Shown: positions 9,149 to 18,743 of the stretch, piece after piece | Numbering within the stretch: position 1 is the first letter of the stretch | Layout of the letters: every line of letters begins with the position of its first letter | Source of the DNA: Membranihabitans maritimus | Lineage (GTDB): Bacteria > Bacteroidota > Bacteroidia > Chitinophagales > Saprospiraceae | Assembly: GCF_021729145.1 (NCBI RefSeq) | Contig: NZ_JAJSLW010000003.1 | Span: forward strand, 248,001 to 312,000 | Length of the DNA stretch: 64,000 nucleotides | Direction of reading: 5' to 3' | The notes under the pieces: model-generated | Told to the model about the DNA's origin: nothing | The model's input: the letters and a program-made list of their open reading frames with translations, nothing else | Database searches by the model: none | Translations under genes and position numbers: made by a program

Positions 9149-10480
9149 TTAGAAATTTTGCCTTATCCAATGAAGTACTATTTCCATCTTACGCTTATAT
9201 TTTGATGAACTTCCTAAATAGCCATTGTGCATAAATGAAAAAATTAGTGTTCGTCCACTTTTTGTTTTTACATACCCGGATAGACAATGAACCCCTGTAA
9301 GGGTCCCTGTCTTTGCAAAAACAAACGGCCCATCATCATCTCCATACCAATCTTGAATTGTACCCCGCACACCCCCTGCCGGGAAATAAGAAAAAAGCTC
9401 TTCTTCAGAAGAAAAGTCGTATAAATTCAACAAAACCTCGCTAATAAATCGCGGGGAAAAAGCATTATACCTCGAAAGCCCTGAACCGTCAACCCAACGA
9501 ACTTTTCCTTTCCATTTTTTCAAGACAGAAGTAAACATGGTATCAATCACAGCTTCTGATGACAATTTATTTGTCCAATTTGAAGATATATTGAAAAGTA
9601 GCTGTTCGGCGATAAAATTATCACTATCATACATCATTTTACGAAGCACCGTATCCCTGGAAGACCCATTTACAAATTTCCATGATACACCGGAATCCAT
9701 CTTCCTTCCAATTGAATTCGAAGGCACTAATTTAACAGTCTTCCTTAATGTATCACTTAATAGTGACGCAAACAACTCTCCTGACCAGTTAAAGGGTATA
9801 TAAACAGTATCCTGATCATTCATTTTTAACCATTTTTTGTCTATGTTAAAAATATTCTGACTCTCAGCTCTCCGGACCGATTCCCCCTTATTATAATTTC
9901 CCACACTAGTAGGAAAATTACCGGGAACCATCTCAAGTCCCGAAGGAGTGGAACTAAAAGTAACCGTATTCCCATAAATCGGAAAAATACTTCTTTCAGT
10001 AGCGTAATAATAGGAATAATCATCCCAGGACCAACCCGGTCCCCAACGCTGATCGGAATTCCATAGGTCAACAAATACAAGATTCTCTTTATCGCGCAAT
10101 TCACTAAAAGCAAGTTGATCTTCAAAACGCTGATTCAAAAACCCGGGGTCTCCACACCCTACAAAATATGTCGTATCATTTCTTTCAAAATATTTATATC
10201 CATTCAAATATTTATCTAAATACATTTTGGAAGCATAGAAAGTAAGAATTTTTGTATTGGATGCGGGGGTAAATAAGTAGTCTGCCTTATAGTCAAACAG
10301 GACTTTTTCCTTCTTTTTTGAATCTCGCAATATAAAGCCTGTATGTACATCCGCTCCGTCAAAATTTGTCAAAATCAAATTTTCCAATTCTTCTACATTA
10401 GATTTTGACATACTTCTCGGTCCAACGCAACTCACTATTAGTGAGCAAAATATTAAACCGGCTATCACCTCATTGAACAT
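9149..10480 (-). CDS. dacB: D-alanyl-D-alanine carboxypeptidase/endopeptidase, PBP4 family (S13)
   Basis: A 443-residue lipoprotein with a lipobox at Cys18 (LIVSC). The three penicillin-binding motifs are present: S74-N-T-K77 (SxxK), YDSDNF (SxN type) and K390-T-G (KTG). PBP4 enzymes remove the terminal D-Ala or cut cross-links of peptidoglycan in the periplasm. The open frame begins 57 nt from the divergently oriented M14 carboxypeptidase gene, so both promoters share this short gap. The family call is firm; the exact activity (carboxypeptidase or endopeptidase) is not decided by sequence. Confidence 0.9.
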   Translation of the reverse strand: MFNEVIAGLIFCSLIVSCVGPRSMSKSNVEELENLILTNFDGADVHTGFILRDSKKKEKVLFDYKADYLFTPASNTKILTFYASKMYLDKYLNGYKYFERNDTTYFVGCGDPGFLNQRFEDQLAFSELRDKENLVFVDLWNSDQRWGPGWSWDDYSYYYATERSIFPIYGNTVTFSSTPSGLEMVPGNFPTSVGNYNKGESVRRAESQNIFNIDKKWLKMNDQDTVYIPFNWSGELFASLLSDTLRKTVKLVPSNSIGRKMDSGVSWKFVNGSSRDTVLRKMMYDSDNFIAEQLLFNISSNWTNKLSSEAVIDTMFTSVLKKWKGKVRWVDGSGLSRYNAFSPRFISEVLLNLYDFSSEEELFSYFPAGGVRGTIQDWYGDDDGPFVFAKTGTLTGVHCLSGYVKTKSGRTLIFSFMHNGYLGSSSKYKRKMEIVLHWIRQNF

Positions 10481-10537
10481 TGGAATTAAATTTATATTTT
10501 GCTTAATTATATTAAATATAACTATATATCTACTAAA

Positions 10538-12007
10538 ATGAAATTTTCACTCACACTCATAATTTTATTTCTAATTCACTATTCTGGTGTTGCGCAGGTA
10601 ACATGGCCTTCGATTAAAGAAATGGATAGTACATACCATTTATATAAAGAAACTTCTATCGATAAAAAAAGGTTTGGGATAAAGGTATTAGCCCCCCTAT
10701 TGGAACATTTCAAACTTCATCCGGAATTAGAGGTCAGAAAGGCGGGATATAGTATTGAAGAAAGGCCAATATACCTTGTCAAATATGGAAATGGACCTAT
10801 CCCTATTCTATTTTGGTCTCAAATGCATGGAGACGAATCAACTGCAACCATGGCCCTTGTTGACTTATTCCATTGGCTTGTTTCAGATGTAGAACAAAAT
10901 GAAAATCTTTTAGATCAAATTAAAAATAAGTGCACACTTTACTTTATACCCATGTTAAACCCCGATGGGGCGGAGGAATTCCAAAGGAGAAATTCAGCAA
11001 ATATAGACCTCAATAGAGATGCCGTTCACCTAGCTAATCCTGAATCTGAAATTCTAAAATCCATTCGAGATTCCATAAGACCTAAATTTGGATTTAATCT
11101 GCACGACCAAAGCCAATTTTACAGAGCTGGACAAAATGGGAAACAAGTTGCACTGGCATTTTTGGCTCCTGCTTTCAATCATGCAAAAGACATTAACAGG
11201 GTCCGTATGGAAGCTATGCAATTGATAGCCATGCTAAACGACAGCCTGTCAAATTTCATTCCCGACCGCATTGCCAAATACGATGACACCTTTGAACCAA
11301 GAGCCTTCGGAGATAATTTCCAAAAGTGGGGAACTTCAACGATATTAATCGAATCGGGAGGATACCCCGGTGACCTGGAAAAACAAGAACTTAGAAAATT
11401 AAACTTTATTACCTACATTAAAGCGTTGGAAGGAATAATTAATCAAAATTATTTCGAAAACACTATTGGAGATTACAATTCCATACCTTTTAATGAATCC
11501 AAAATGCTTTCCCTTATTATTGATAATCTGAAAATCAAAAAATCAAAAAAGACTGTTAAAACAAGCCTGGGTTACCGGTATTACGATACTGAGAACGAAG
11601 GCAAAACTACTAAAATATCAAGCATCGCAGATATTGGAGACTTATCAGTTTATACCGGGATAAATACATTTGATGCCGAAGGGTATGATCTTATTATTCC
11701 TAAAGTTTACCCGGAAAAATATATTGACATTTCGATGTTGAGTAAAGAAGATTGGGAGAAGAATGTCCGAAATGGGTACCTTGCATTCATTCTGGACAAA
11801 GTACCTGAAAAAATCCCAGGGGAATCGATCTATTTATTACAGGAAGAACCAGCATCCACGTTCAGACCTTTTTTACATTCATTCGACTTTAATAGCAATC
11901 CTACTTTCATTCTCAAAAAAGGAAACGACATTAAAGTCGTCAAAAATGGGACGATATATGATATCCAGCAAATAATCGATAATTTCAAACATTACCTCGA
12001 AAACTAA
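10538..12007 (+). CDS. M14-family zinc carboxypeptidase
   Basis: The frame is open from 10499 (TTG), but the ATG at 10538 directly begins a classical signal peptide (MKFSLTLIILFLIHYSG…AQ), so 489 residues are annotated. Zinc ligands His97 and Glu100 in HGDE and His189 in NLHDQ, plus the catalytic Glu272 in LIESGGYPGD, are all present, as expected for M14 carboxypeptidases. The C-terminal ~190 residues do not match the catalytic domain and may be a binding or prodomain. The protein is exported. It is divergent from the PBP4-type gene, and both may act on cell-wall or environmental peptides. Confidence 0.88.
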   Translation: MKFSLTLIILFLIHYSGVAQVTWPSIKEMDSTYHLYKETSIDKKRFGIKVLAPLLEHFKLHPELEVRKAGYSIEERPIYLVKYGNGPIPILFWSQMHGDESTATMALVDLFHWLVSDVEQNENLLDQIKNKCTLYFIPMLNPDGAEEFQRRNSANIDLNRDAVHLANPESEILKSIRDSIRPKFGFNLHDQSQFYRAGQNGKQVALAFLAPAFNHAKDINRVRMEAMQLIAMLNDSLSNFIPDRIAKYDDTFEPRAFGDNFQKWGTSTILIESGGYPGDLEKQELRKLNFITYIKALEGIINQNYFENTIGDYNSIPFNESKMLSLIIDNLKIKKSKKTVKTSLGYRYYDTENEGKTTKISSIADIGDLSVYTGINTFDAEGYDLIIPKVYPEKYIDISMLSKEDWEKNVRNGYLAFILDKVPEKIPGESIYLLQEEPASTFRPFLHSFDFNSNPTFILKKGNDIKVVKNGTIYDIQQIIDNFKHYLEN

Positions 12008-12250
12008 ACCGCTGTGAAAGAAGAAAAGAATTCTATATTCACACGAGATAAGCCATTCTCAGGTCTTATTTATTTAGAGAATCCATTGGTATCTTTCTAA
12101 AACCGTATCAGAAGAATAGTATAACCTAAATACCTATGCCTTAAAACACCCGCCATCCTTGAGACTGGTCTCGAAACAGTCTGCTATTTTCGAACTATGT
12201 GGTCGAATTTCGCTAGTCCTCCATGTATAGAGTCCTAAAAAAGCTTGAAT

Positions 12251-13282
12251 TCAGGCTTTAAAACGAATCAATCCGTCTTTCGATCTGAAATTGGCATTTA
12301 TTCCAACTGGAATGGTACAATGATTATCTATATGCCCAATAGAATACCCCATTACCTGAGGACAAGCAAGTTCTTTGAATTGATTGGTAATAACTTCTTC
12401 CACTGTTTGATCTCCATTCTCTGCCTTACAATTTGTAAAGTTTCCAAAAATAAGTGCTGAAGCCAGATCTATATTTGTAGCCTGCCTTAATTGAACAATC
12501 ATCCGGTCCACTCTATATGACGACTCCCCTATGTCTTCAATAAATACTATTTTATCCTTAAAATCCGGTAAAAATCCGGTTCCGCACATTGATGCCAAAA
12601 GTGAAAGGTTGCCACCCACCATTATACCTTCAGCTTCTCCCGGTTTCAAAACAGTATAGACTTCCCCACCTTCATCATAATCCCTATTGGGAAGAACTGT
12701 AAAAGTAAACCCAGGATCAAACAATGCACGATTTAGATATAATGATGTATAATATGTAAACTTCGAACTTGCAACAGGCCCATGAAAACAAATCAATCCC
12801 GATTTATAAAAAAAGGCATTTACCAGGCTTGTAATGTCACTATAACCAATAAATACCTTGGGGTTTTTCCTTACCAGATCATAATCGATATTATCCAACA
12901 ACCGGCCGGCACCATAACCTCCTCGCACACACCAGATTCCGTCTATTCCAGGATCTTCGAACATATTATGCAAATCCTCCAATCGCTGTTCATCAGTACC
13001 TGCAACAAACCCGTTCTTTTCCCTCAAATAATTACCTTCAATTACTTTTAATCCCAATTCCGAAAGATTTTTAATCGCCCTATCTACTTTCTCTTCACTG
13101 GCAAAACTCGCAGGTGCAATCAAACCAATGGTTGAACCATATTTTAACTTCTCAGGGTAAATGACCTCCTTAGCAACTACATTCTCGGTCCTGCCCGTTA
13201 TACCCTTATTAGACTGGCAACCTGCCAACCAGGCACCACCGGTTGCACCCCCCAACATCCGGGCAAATTGTCTTCTATTCAT
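12251..13282 (-). CDS. LD-carboxypeptidase family protein (S66, LdcA-like)
   Basis: A 343-residue protein with an N-terminal twin-arginine-like segment (NRRQFARML) and a lipobox ending at Cys22 (WLAGC), suggesting Tat export and lipidation. The S66 signature is present: Ser148 in GYSDIT after the WCVRGGYGAGRLLD segment, a Glu in FIEDIGE, and a His in SIGHID. The family cleaves the L-D bond of murein tetrapeptides. A Tat-exported, lipidated version differs from the cytoplasmic LdcA of E. coli, so it may act on periplasmic or external muropeptides (inference). Confidence 0.87.
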   Translation of the reverse strand: MNRRQFARMLGGATGGAWLAGCQSNKGITGRTENVVAKEVIYPEKLKYGSTIGLIAPASFASEEKVDRAIKNLSELGLKVIEGNYLREKNGFVAGTDEQRLEDLHNMFEDPGIDGIWCVRGGYGAGRLLDNIDYDLVRKNPKVFIGYSDITSLVNAFFYKSGLICFHGPVASSKFTYYTSLYLNRALFDPGFTFTVLPNRDYDEGGEVYTVLKPGEAEGIMVGGNLSLLASMCGTGFLPDFKDKIVFIEDIGESSYRVDRMIVQLRQATNIDLASALIFGNFTNCKAENGDQTVEEVITNQFKELACPQVMGYSIGHIDNHCTIPVGINANFRSKDGLIRFKA

Positions 13283-13360
13283 ATCTCCTAATTCTACTTT
13301 GAAGTAAGATAAAGGATTAAAACGATTTTGTTTGCAAATAAATATTATAAATATGTAGGA

Positions 13361-15817
13361 TTACGGTACAATTAGCTTCTCCATAAACTGTTCTTTGCCA
13401 CACTCAAATTTTAATATATAGAATCCCGAACCAAGAGTTGATGGTAAATGATAAATTTTATCAGTAGAATTAACTCGATGCCTCCAAATACATTTACCGG
13501 ATAAATCGAGTAAATAAAAGCGCCCGCTATTACAAGTAAAATCTTCTATAAACTCTATGGACGAATTTTTATAATGCAAGGGATTGGGGGCTACGAAGAA
13601 TGGTTTTTTCGATTGATTACCCAGACCAGCTAATTCTATTACCCGGGAATATTGAATTCTTCCCAATTTCAAATAAACAGCAATTCGGTAATAATAGCTT
13701 GAACTGGTAATAAATTCACTGGTAAAACTATCTTTAGATTTCACCAACTCTTTAATTGAATGAAATTGATAACCATCTATACTCCTTTCTATCTCAATCT
13801 TTGAAATCTCATTACCCGGATCAAATATCCTCCCATAAAGTTTATGCCTTCCCTCCAAATTCTCACCCAAGAATTTTTCTATAATAATTGGGGTAACTGA
13901 AAAACCAACTGAAAAATTACCTGGATTAATATCATAAATAGTAAACCCTTCTGAATTATTGGAAATTGAAATTTTAATTCGTCCTGTCTCTGTATCGATT
14001 GGAGGCAGAGTGACTCTGGCTGCTCCAGAATTCGGAACCTTTTCAGCCAAAAGATAAGGGAATGAAACTCCTCCATCCGTACTGTAGTATATAGATACGG
14101 AATCGTAATTCAATGCAGGGTGTAATGTGCTGCCCACATTCCATTCAATGGGAATGGTATAGTCATCCTGAGAAATCGAATTAGCTGAATCTATTAATTC
14201 AAAAACAGTATCTGCCCGTGGGGAATTAACTTCCAGGGGGTTGCCGTCAATCATATTTATATTGACTTCCTGGCAAGATAAAACACCTGACCTTCTGGCA
14301 GTCATTCTCATGGTCAAAAGCCGGGGCACCCTGGTAAAAACTTCTCCGTTGTACTCCTCGCCTGTCAATACAACATCGCTTGACGGGAATGACCTGTAAA
14401 AACCCCTGTCTCCCGGTGGATAGCTTCTGTATACAGGCTTGTCAAAATAATATCCTGCATTAATAGGGTCTGCAGATGCCATGTCTGGTATTTCCGAATC
14501 AGTATCGTATTGCTCCCAATTATAAAGAATCCCTCCGTCACCTGTAGCCTTCAACTCAAATGAAGAACCTGTTGGCAATAAAAAATCATTGGGTATGGCG
14601 ACATCTAATGGTATCCCAAAACCTTCCCGAACACCACAAGAACGATAAAAATTTAAGTATTCAAGGATTTCATTGATCGTATGGGTATGAAAATATAATG
14701 TACCATTGGAGTTATTTTCCAAGTTATCCATGTCACAACGACCGGGGTAAGCCATCAATGAACTTCCGCTACCCGGTTCAAATCCATGGCCTTCATGCCG
14801 ATTACCCAATAATCCGCATTCCCCCCCTAATCCATAAAAGGTATGATGAGCACCCAAAGAATGAGCAATTTCATGGGTTGTTACTTTCAAATTCAAATTA
14901 ATATCAGCCGGATCCACAGTACCCGTCCATCCAGCTCCTTTTTCACTTTCACTACAGGCAGTACCTATTAATGCAGCTCCGGCAGCATTGACTCCGATAT
15001 CCGGTAATTTATGGAATACATGTCCAATATCAAAATCAATATCTTGGGCGCTATCCCTGAAAAAATTGCGGGAATTAATGGTCAATGAGTCAATATTAGA
15101 AGTGAATGGGTCTATTTCTGAATCCATAAAAATAAAATCATCTGGTATGATAACATCAAATTGGATATTCATTTCCTTGCTATAAAAAGCATTGGCAGCA
15201 CTTACATTATCCAATATCGACGTTATAGCATCTTCTTTTTTTTCAAAATTTTCTCCCCATTCCCCGGTACAGGCTACTAATAATCTCAACGTAAGAAAAT
15301 CATAATTTTGTTCCTGACAATCAATTGATTGTCCTCCTGACCTTACCCCAAGACGAGAGGACAATCCTTCGGACAGGCAAGTAAAGGCCCCGGAAGACCT
15401 GATTTCCAGGGATCCCAACACATATTTGTTTTCCCCGGATTCATGCCGAATATAGTATAGTTGACCGAATCTTGAAAAAAACAACCTTATTCGGTTGTTA
15501 ATAGTATATCCATACAATTTATCACCATCCTGGCTTTGACCATGGAAATAGGAAATATCGTGTTCCAATAATTTGTCAAATGAATTCATTACCGGGAAAT
15601 GTTTCAAATCAAAAGTCAACATTTCTATTTTCGTTTTTGATACATCTGCAGGGTTGCTTGCTTTATCCCAACAAGGGATTTGTATTATCCTTTGAGTTTC
15701 GGTACGATCCTTTGTGGTAGCTTGCACCCACTCCTCCTTTGGCCAATCAAACAACAACGAATTCTCCTGTCCGTATAACTGACCCAATATCAAAAACAAA
15801 TACAGAAAACTTCGCAT
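13361..15817 (-). CDS. T9SS-secreted metzincin metalloprotease
   Basis: The frame extends to an ATG at 15832, but the ATG at 15817 begins a compact signal peptide (MRSFLYLFLILGQLYGQ) and is preferred, giving 818 residues. Residues ~175-405 form a reprolysin-like metzincin domain with HEIAHSLGAHH (315-325) and the Met-turn SLMAYPG. A beta-rich region follows, and the last ~75 residues are a T9SS type A sorting domain starting at APNPLHYKNS and ending KLIVP. The enzyme should be exported by the type IX system and either released or attached at the surface. It lies between the S66 gene and a lipoprotein gene on the same strand. Confidence 0.88.
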   Translation of the reverse strand: MRSFLYLFLILGQLYGQENSLLFDWPKEEWVQATTKDRTETQRIIQIPCWDKASNPADVSKTKIEMLTFDLKHFPVMNSFDKLLEHDISYFHGQSQDGDKLYGYTINNRIRLFFSRFGQLYYIRHESGENKYVLGSLEIRSSGAFTCLSEGLSSRLGVRSGGQSIDCQEQNYDFLTLRLLVACTGEWGENFEKKEDAITSILDNVSAANAFYSKEMNIQFDVIIPDDFIFMDSEIDPFTSNIDSLTINSRNFFRDSAQDIDFDIGHVFHKLPDIGVNAAGAALIGTACSESEKGAGWTGTVDPADINLNLKVTTHEIAHSLGAHHTFYGLGGECGLLGNRHEGHGFEPGSGSSLMAYPGRCDMDNLENNSNGTLYFHTHTINEILEYLNFYRSCGVREGFGIPLDVAIPNDFLLPTGSSFELKATGDGGILYNWEQYDTDSEIPDMASADPINAGYYFDKPVYRSYPPGDRGFYRSFPSSDVVLTGEEYNGEVFTRVPRLLTMRMTARRSGVLSCQEVNINMIDGNPLEVNSPRADTVFELIDSANSISQDDYTIPIEWNVGSTLHPALNYDSVSIYYSTDGGVSFPYLLAEKVPNSGAARVTLPPIDTETGRIKISISNNSEGFTIYDINPGNFSVGFSVTPIIIEKFLGENLEGRHKLYGRIFDPGNEISKIEIERSIDGYQFHSIKELVKSKDSFTSEFITSSSYYYRIAVYLKLGRIQYSRVIELAGLGNQSKKPFFVAPNPLHYKNSSIEFIEDFTCNSGRFYLLDLSGKCIWRHRVNSTDKIYHLPSTLGSGFYILKFECGKEQFMEKLIVP

Positions 15818-15878
15818 TATATCACTTATCATCCCCAGTAAACTAAATTAAATTGAACATTTAAATAAAATGAAAAAT

Positions 15879-16703
15879 TCACTTTCCGACAGCAAAGTCT
15901 ATCATTTTAACTTCTGAAGTATTCTCATTCCAATAATAAAATGAATTATTAAAAAAAATGCCGTTCACTATATCCTTATTAGATTGATCTTCAAAACTTA
16001 AAACAACTTTTGGAGACATTAATGAGTCAGACAAATTAATGAAATACCACTTACCTGTTTGGTAAAAATACAACCTGTCTCCGTCAATCTGAACTTCTTC
16101 TGCTATTCCTGGCAAGAGATGTTGAGCAACTAATTGCCCGGTAAAATCAAATTCATACAATCCTTTGTCAAAATCAACTAAATATACTATGTTTTTTCTT
16201 ATGAAAATCTGGTCGATAGATACGCCCGGGATGATTAAATCCAGATTTTGGGTCTCTGTCAGGATTGAGAATTGTGTGGTCCACCTTTGTACTTTATTTT
16301 CATTTCGATTAAAAAGCCATATAGATTGATTACCATCCAGTACGGGATGTTCTACGATATTGGGAAAGTGCATAGAAAAATCAATGGAAGTAATTTGATT
16401 TAAATATTTATCGAGAATAAAAAACCGCTGAAAACTCTCGTTAAAAGCGTAAAATTGCAAACCATTGTACATACCTGTTTTAAAAACAGGTATTTCAAAA
16501 TCATAGCGGAACATTTCATCGCCATTGGCATTTAGTTTTACCAGGCTTCTATTGGCTTCAAGAATAAATCCATTCTTAGCATCATCTATATAAACTAATT
16601 TTCGGGAAACGGAAGATCCCGAGCCAAGAGTCCTCATTCCACTGCAACCCATCAATAAGAAATTGAAACAAATTACACTAATGAGACCTATATAATGGTT
16701 CAT
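15879..16703 (-). CDS. Lipoprotein with possible beta-propeller fold, unknown function
   Basis: The open frame runs from 16751, but the ATG at 16703 gives a proper lipoprotein signal (…FNFLLMGC), so 274 residues are annotated. The start overlaps the 3' end of lpxH by 26 bp. After the Cys the chain is a series of strand pairs (…VYLVDFDKGLYEFDF…, …RLYFYQTGKWYFIN…) that read like a six-bladed propeller without catalytic residues. No family was recognised. Its position between lpxH and the T9SS protease suggests an envelope role at most. Confidence 0.65.
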   Translation of the reverse strand: MNHYIGLISVICFNFLLMGCSGMRTLGSGSSVSRKLVYIDDAKNGFILEANRSLVKLNANGDEMFRYDFEIPVFKTGMYNGLQFYAFNESFQRFFILDKYLNQITSIDFSMHFPNIVEHPVLDGNQSIWLFNRNENKVQRWTTQFSILTETQNLDLIIPGVSIDQIFIRKNIVYLVDFDKGLYEFDFTGQLVAQHLLPGIAEEVQIDGDRLYFYQTGKWYFINLSDSLMSPKVVLSFEDQSNKDIVNGIFFNNSFYYWNENTSEVKMIDFAVGK

Positions 16704-17439
16704 CCCTACCATATTCATAAAGATAGAAGAAATTGCCATCAAACATACCATATGTGTTATGGTTCAACCAATCTCCTATATTGATGTAATAAGACCTTTC
16801 ATTGGAAAGTTGATAAAAAATAGGTAAATGTCGATGACCAAAAACAAAGAAATCTATATCTGAAAAAGATTGTAGCTTATATTCACAATATTGTATCAAC
16901 CACTCTTTTTCCTTTCCCAAAAAAGGAGGGGGTTTTAATTCCTGAGAACGGCTTTTATGGCTCCAAAAATTGGCAATCCTCCAAGATAGATCCGGATGCA
17001 ACTGACGATATAAAAATTGTAGAACCGGATTGGTAAAAACCTTTTTCAACCTTTTATATCCCATATCTCCCGGGCCTAATCCATCACCGTGTCCCAACAT
17101 AATTTTTTTGGCTCCTAACTCCTCTAATCTAACCTCTCTGTGAACGGGAATTCCAAATTCTTCAGGAAAGTATTTAAACATCCAAACATCGTGATTTCCT
17201 GTAAAAATCTCAATCGATATACCGGAATCCTGAATTTCTGCCAATTTCCCCAAAAAGCGAACATAACCTTTCGGTACATGAAATTTATATTCAAACCAAT
17301 AATCGAAAAGATCACCTAATAAATAGATTTTATCAGCGTCTACCGCAGCCTTATCCAACCATGATATTATCTTTTTTTCTCGCTCTTTGGAATTTTGAAT
17401 CCCAAGATGGAAATCAGACGCAAAATAGACCTTCTCCAT
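16678..17439 (-). CDS. lpxH: UDP-2,3-diacylglucosamine diphosphatase LpxH
   Basis: A 253-residue calcineurin-like phosphoesterase with the full metal set: D9-x-H11, G42-D-L-F-D46, G81-N-H-D84, G116-H-G-D119 and G201-H-R-H204. The DYWFEYK segment and the length fit LpxH, which removes UMP from UDP-2,3-diacylglucosamine in lipid A synthesis at the inner face of the cytoplasmic membrane. It starts 12 nt after the alanine dehydrogenase stop codon and is probably co-transcribed with it. Confidence 0.9.
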   Translation of the reverse strand: MEKVYFASDFHLGIQNSKEREKKIISWLDKAAVDADKIYLLGDLFDYWFEYKFHVPKGYVRFLGKLAEIQDSGISIEIFTGNHDVWMFKYFPEEFGIPVHREVRLEELGAKKIMLGHGDGLGPGDMGYKRLKKVFTNPVLQFLYRQLHPDLSWRIANFWSHKSRSQELKPPPFLGKEKEWLIQYCEYKLQSFSDIDFFVFGHRHLPIFYQLSNERSYYINIGDWLNHNTYGMFDGNFFYLYEYGRDEPLYRSH

Positions 17440-17451
17440 TATCCAGATTAT

Positions 17452-18564
17452 TTAGAGCCATCTGTTGACATCCTCAAGAGGGAGATCAAAAGCTTCCGCT
17501 ACCCCTTTATAAACAATATTCCCTTTGACAATATTAAGTCCGGATAACAAGTCCTTTCTGAGCCTGCACGCTTCCTTCCATCCTTTATCAGCAAGCAATA
17601 AGCCATAGGGCAATGTAGCATTGGTTAATGCTATCGTAGAAGTCTGTGGTACTGCACCCGGCATATTAGCTACGCAGTAATGGACTACCTCATCTATTAC
17701 GTATATAGGATCATCATGGGTTGTTGGCTCACATGTTTCGATACATCCACCCTGATCTACGGCAACGTCCACCAATACTGTACCCGGTTTCATGCTCTTG
17801 AGCATATCGCGGGTAATCAGGTTAGGTGCTTTGGCACCTGGAATCAAAACTGCCCCTATGATTAAATCACACTCCCCTATCAGGCTGCGAATATTGTATT
17901 CATTAGAATACATAGTCTGTACGTTGGCCTCCATTACATCACATAGATATCTCAACCTGTTGAGATTAATGTCCATAATAGTTACTTCCGCGCGTAATCC
18001 TGCCGCCATTTTTGCCGCTTGAGTACCTACGACACCACCGCCAAGTACTAACACCTTTCCCGGTGATACTCCAGGTACACCACCTAACAATACTCCTTTC
18101 CCCCCCATAGGACGTTCGAGATACTTAGCTCCTTCCTGAACAGCCATCCGTCCTGCCACTTCTGACATTGGCACCAGTAGGGGTAGTGAACCATCGACAG
18201 CCTGAACGGTCTCATAGGCAAGGCAAATGGCTTCCCTTTCCATCATAGCGTTGGTCAATTTCTCTGATGATGCAAAATGAAAGTACGTAAATACCAACTG
18301 GTCTTTCTGAATGAGTTCGTATTCCGGTTCAATAGGTTCTTTAACCTTTATAATCATTTCAGATTCCCGGTAAACATCTTCAATAGTAGGTAATATTTCT
18401 GCTCCGGCATTTAGATATTCTTCATCCTGAAAACCCGAACCTTCTCCTGCTCCCAATTGCACGAATACTTTATGCCCCCTCTTGGAAAATTCAAGTGCAC
18501 CTGCCGGGGTTAGCGAGACCCTGTTTTCACTGGGCTTTATCTCTGTTGGTATCCCTATCTTCAT
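17452..18564 (-). CDS. ald: Alanine dehydrogenase
   Basis: A 370-residue NAD-dependent L-alanine dehydrogenase. The N-terminal GIPTEIKPSENRVSLTPAG, Arg15, Lys75 (VKEP) and His96 (YFHFAS) match the pyruvate-binding and catalytic residues of the family, and the Rossmann segment VLVLGGGVVGTQAAKMAAG lies around residues 167-190. It interconverts alanine and pyruvate plus ammonium. Divergent from serC across 179 bp. The minus-strand upstream region contains TATTTTGC, a -7-like element one base short of the consensus. Confidence 0.96.
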   Translation of the reverse strand: MKIGIPTEIKPSENRVSLTPAGALEFSKRGHKVFVQLGAGEGSGFQDEEYLNAGAEILPTIEDVYRESEMIIKVKEPIEPEYELIQKDQLVFTYFHFASSEKLTNAMMEREAICLAYETVQAVDGSLPLLVPMSEVAGRMAVQEGAKYLERPMGGKGVLLGGVPGVSPGKVLVLGGGVVGTQAAKMAAGLRAEVTIMDINLNRLRYLCDVMEANVQTMYSNEYNIRSLIGECDLIIGAVLIPGAKAPNLITRDMLKSMKPGTVLVDVAVDQGGCIETCEPTTHDDPIYVIDEVVHYCVANMPGAVPQTSTIALTNATLPYGLLLADKGWKEACRLRKDLLSGLNIVKGNIVYKGVAEAFDLPLEDVNRWL

Positions 18565-18701
18565 ATAATTTGAATTGTTTTGAACGCAAAATACATTATT
18601 TAAAATTTCTCCAAAAAATACTTCCTGCCTGGTTTTATAATTTTATGATGTTTTTTTTGGAGATTCACTTTTAAAAACCTTTTTTGGTTAATGATTATTC
18701 A

Positions 18702-18709
18702 TACTTTTG
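18702..18709 (+). promoter_or_regulatory. -7 box of the serC promoter
   Basis: TACTTTTG followed by C matches the Bacteroidota consensus TAnnTTTG. It would give a leader of about 29 nt to the serC ATG at 18744. A TTTG at 18683 lies 15 nt upstream, shorter than the usual ~19 nt spacing. Confidence 0.55.
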
Positions 18710-18743
18710 CATTAAAATATAAACTTTTTCAAATGTTCAAACT

